Source: Spirochaetales bacterium (GTDB lineage Bacteria > Spirochaetota > Spirochaetia > DSM-16054 > Sediminispirochaetaceae). Taken from it: 6,027 bases of DNA. The position numbers and the translations under genes are program-made. The DNA is taken from NCBI GenBank assembly GCA_021767325.1, contig JAASTM010000169.1:1-6027 (forward strand). The letters run 5' to 3'. The notes under the pieces are model-generated. The model had not been told where the DNA came from and ran no database searches. It saw nothing but the letters and a program-made list of their open reading frames with translations. This document shows positions 4,751 to 6,027 of this stretch, piece by piece; positions within the stretch are counted from its first letter, which is position 1, and each line of letters starts with the position of its first letter.

Positions 4751-5905
4751 GTGTCTGTAATCATGTACGTCGATTCTCACGGTCCGAGCCACTCCATGGT
4801 CCGCAGCACCTTCCCCAACCTGACCATCAAGTCTGTGTACTCTCCCGAATATTCACTGGAAGTGCTGCAGGCAAACCCGCCCGATCTCGTCATTACCGAG
4901 ATCGATTTTTATGGATTTGATGGATACGTGTTATTAGAACGGATGATCCGCTGCCCGGACCATGTGCCGGTAGTAGTCCTCAGCTCTCTGAGCTCGCCGT
5001 ACAACGTGGTCCGCGCCCTGCGGACCGGGGCTGAGTATTTCTTCCCGAAGCCCTTCGATCCGGACCGTTTTCGCAGCTATATCCATAAGCTGCTCAGCTT
5101 CATTCACCACACCCGTCTGCCCTCAGCCCCGCTCCAGGCCGGTACAGATCCACTCGCGGCCTTTGCCGGCAGGTCCCGGGCCCTGGAAAAACTAAAGTAC
5201 AACCTGCGCCTGTACGCCGAAGCCCCAGCCCCGGTGCTGATTACAGGCGAAAGCGGAAGCGGCAAAGAGCTGACCGCCCATACTCTCCACAAGCTCTCAC
5301 CCCGCCGCAACGGCCCCTTCCGTAGTGTGCACTGCGGGGCAATCCCCGCCTCCCTGCTGGAGGCCGAGCTGTACGGCAGCGAGCCGGGTGCGTTTACCGG
5401 GGCTACCCGCCGGCCAGGCCTCTTCGAGCAGGCCGACGGGGGCACCCTGTTTCTGGATGAAATCGGAGAGATGTCCGCGCAGGGACAGATGAAGCTGCTG
5501 CGGATCATCGAAGCCCGGCAGATTACCCGCATCGGCGGAAGAAGACACATCCCCATAGATGTACGCATTGTCTGCGCCACCAACCGTGACCTGCAGCAGC
5601 TGGTGAACGAGGGGCTGTTTCGGGCCGATCTCTACTTCAGGATCCACACCCTGCCGATTGCGCTGCCGCCCCTGCGCGCCCGCAAAGATGATATACCGGA
5701 GCTGGCACTGCAGTATCTGCGCAGCCAGCCATATCAGCGGCCGCAATCCCCGCCCGATCCGCCCATCTCCTATTCCGCATTGATCAAACTCGCCCAGTAC
5801 GACTGGCCGGGGAATGTGCGGGAGCTGCGCAATACCCTGCAGTTAGCCCAGGTCTTGGCCCGCGGGGGGACTATTAAAGCCGAGCATATTCGGGTTGCCT
5901 ATTGA
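4751..5905 (+). CDS. Sigma-54 activator: atypical receiver plus AAA+ domain, no DNA-binding domain
   Basis: An NtrC-type bacterial enhancer-binding ATPase of 384 residues that should remodel sigma-54 RNA polymerase. Residues 1-120 form a receiver domain, with Asp8, Ser78 and Lys100 (FPKPF) at expected positions. The phospho-acceptor Asp is replaced by Glu50: DLVITEIDFYGFDG (45-58) aligns with the DLVLLDxxMPxxDG pattern, and Pro of MP is lost too. The AAA+ domain (about 135-382) is complete: Walker A GESGSGKE (166-173), GAFTGA (213-218) for sigma-54 contact, Walker B TLFLDE (232-237), sensor ATNR (276-279), arginine finger region FRADLYFR (290-297) and WPGNVREL (352-359). The protein stops 25 residues after this, so the Fis-type helix-turn-helix usual in NtrC is absent, as in Helicobacter pylori FlgR. 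No kinase gene is in view. Confidence 0.93.
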   Translation: MSVIMYVDSHGPSHSMVRSTFPNLTIKSVYSPEYSLEVLQANPPDLVITEIDFYGFDGYVLLERMIRCPDHVPVVVLSSLSSPYNVVRALRTGAEYFFPKPFDPDRFRSYIHKLLSFIHHTRLPSAPLQAGTDPLAAFAGRSRALEKLKYNLRLYAEAPAPVLITGESGSGKELTAHTLHKLSPRRNGPFRSVHCGAIPASLLEAELYGSEPGAFTGATRRPGLFEQADGGTLFLDEIGEMSAQGQMKLLRIIEARQITRIGGRRHIPIDVRIVCATNRDLQQLVNEGLFRADLYFRIHTLPIALPPLRARKDDIPELALQYLRSQPYQRPQSPPDPPISYSALIKLAQYDWPGNVRELRNTLQLAQVLARGGTIKAEHIRVAY

Positions 5906-5915
5906 GGTGTGAGAA

Positions 5916-5930
5916 AACTGGGGCTCAGTT
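5916..5930 (-). terminator. Small hairpin at the convergent gene ends
   Basis: AACTG (5916-5920) and CAGTT (5926-5930) form a perfect 5-bp stem with a 5-nt loop. On the minus strand it overlaps the stop codon of the rightmost gene and is followed by TTCTC. It is a weak terminator candidate for that gene. Confidence 0.2.
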
Positions 5931-6027
5931 GAGTATACGGAAATCCTCGGCCAGGAGCACGGGAAAGCGGTTGCCCTGCTGATCCTCGCCATAGCCGAGG
6001 TAGCGGCCTACCAGCAGGATCTTCGCA
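5925..6027 (-). CDS. C-terminal end of an unidentified protein, OB-fold/SSB-like in appearance (N-terminus outside window)
   Basis: Reading the minus strand inward from 6026 gives 33 codons and then a TGA (5927-5925). The fragment contains KILLVGRYLGYGEDQQGN followed by RFPVLLAEDFRILN at the end. The pattern VGR, a short charged turn with DxxGN, then an alternating strand ending in EDFRIL resembles the last strands of an OB-fold in single-stranded DNA-binding proteins. If so, it lacks the acidic tail of classic SSB. The gene is convergent with the sigma-54 activator, with a 19-nt gap. The fragment is too short to name firmly; that it is coding is supported by its codon pattern and stop position. 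Confidence 0.5.
   Translation of the reverse strand, partial: AKILLVGRYLGYGEDQQGNRFPVLLAEDFRILN

Noticed and set aside
5104..5583. Long open frame on the minus strand opposite the AAA+ domain
   Set aside because: It is fully antisense to conserved AAA+ motifs, Ser/Arg/Pro-rich and without recognisable features; a composition artefact.

Overview
The window looks like an ordinary chromosomal stretch from a moderately GC-rich bacterium with a periplasm. It carries eight genes, six complete and two cut by the window edges. The set is a secreted S41 protease, a YjbQ protein, RsmE, a WecG/TagA relative, FxsA and a sigma-54-type activator. A member of Spirochaetota is my best guess, from overall protein resemblance and the tight overlapping gene packing; this is weakly supported, as there is no rRNA or other taxonomic marker.

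Layout. 1-427 (minus) is a partial multi-pass membrane protein that runs off the left edge. 428-544 is a short divergent promoter region. 545-4045 (plus) is a compact four-gene run: ctpA (S41 processing protease), yjbQ, rsmE (16S rRNA m3U1498 methyltransferase) and a divergent WecG/TagA-type protein. The junctions are a 4-nt ATGA overlap, a 14-nt gap and a 55-nt out-of-frame overlap, so co-transcription is very likely. 4082-4531 (minus) is fxsA, convergent with the operon. 4532-4750 is a second divergent region with three successive inverted repeats. 4751-5905 (plus) is a sigma-54 activator with an unusual receiver and no DNA-binding domain. 5925-6027 (minus) is the C-terminal end of another gene, resembling the end of an OB-fold/SSB-like domain.

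How the genes work together. The operon does not form one obvious pathway: it joins envelope protein processing, a small metabolic or thiamine-linked enzyme, ribosome modification and a sugar-transfer-type protein. The two points most worth attention are degenerate active sites. The activator has Glu instead of Asp at the phospho-acceptor position and ends right after its AAA+ module. The WecG/TagA-like protein keeps the fold pattern but appears to have lost the catalytic Asp and several other family signatures, and it ends in a hydrophobic anchor.

No tRNA, rRNA, CRISPR array, insertion sequence or phage gene was seen. No stretch above 300 bases lacks a gene.
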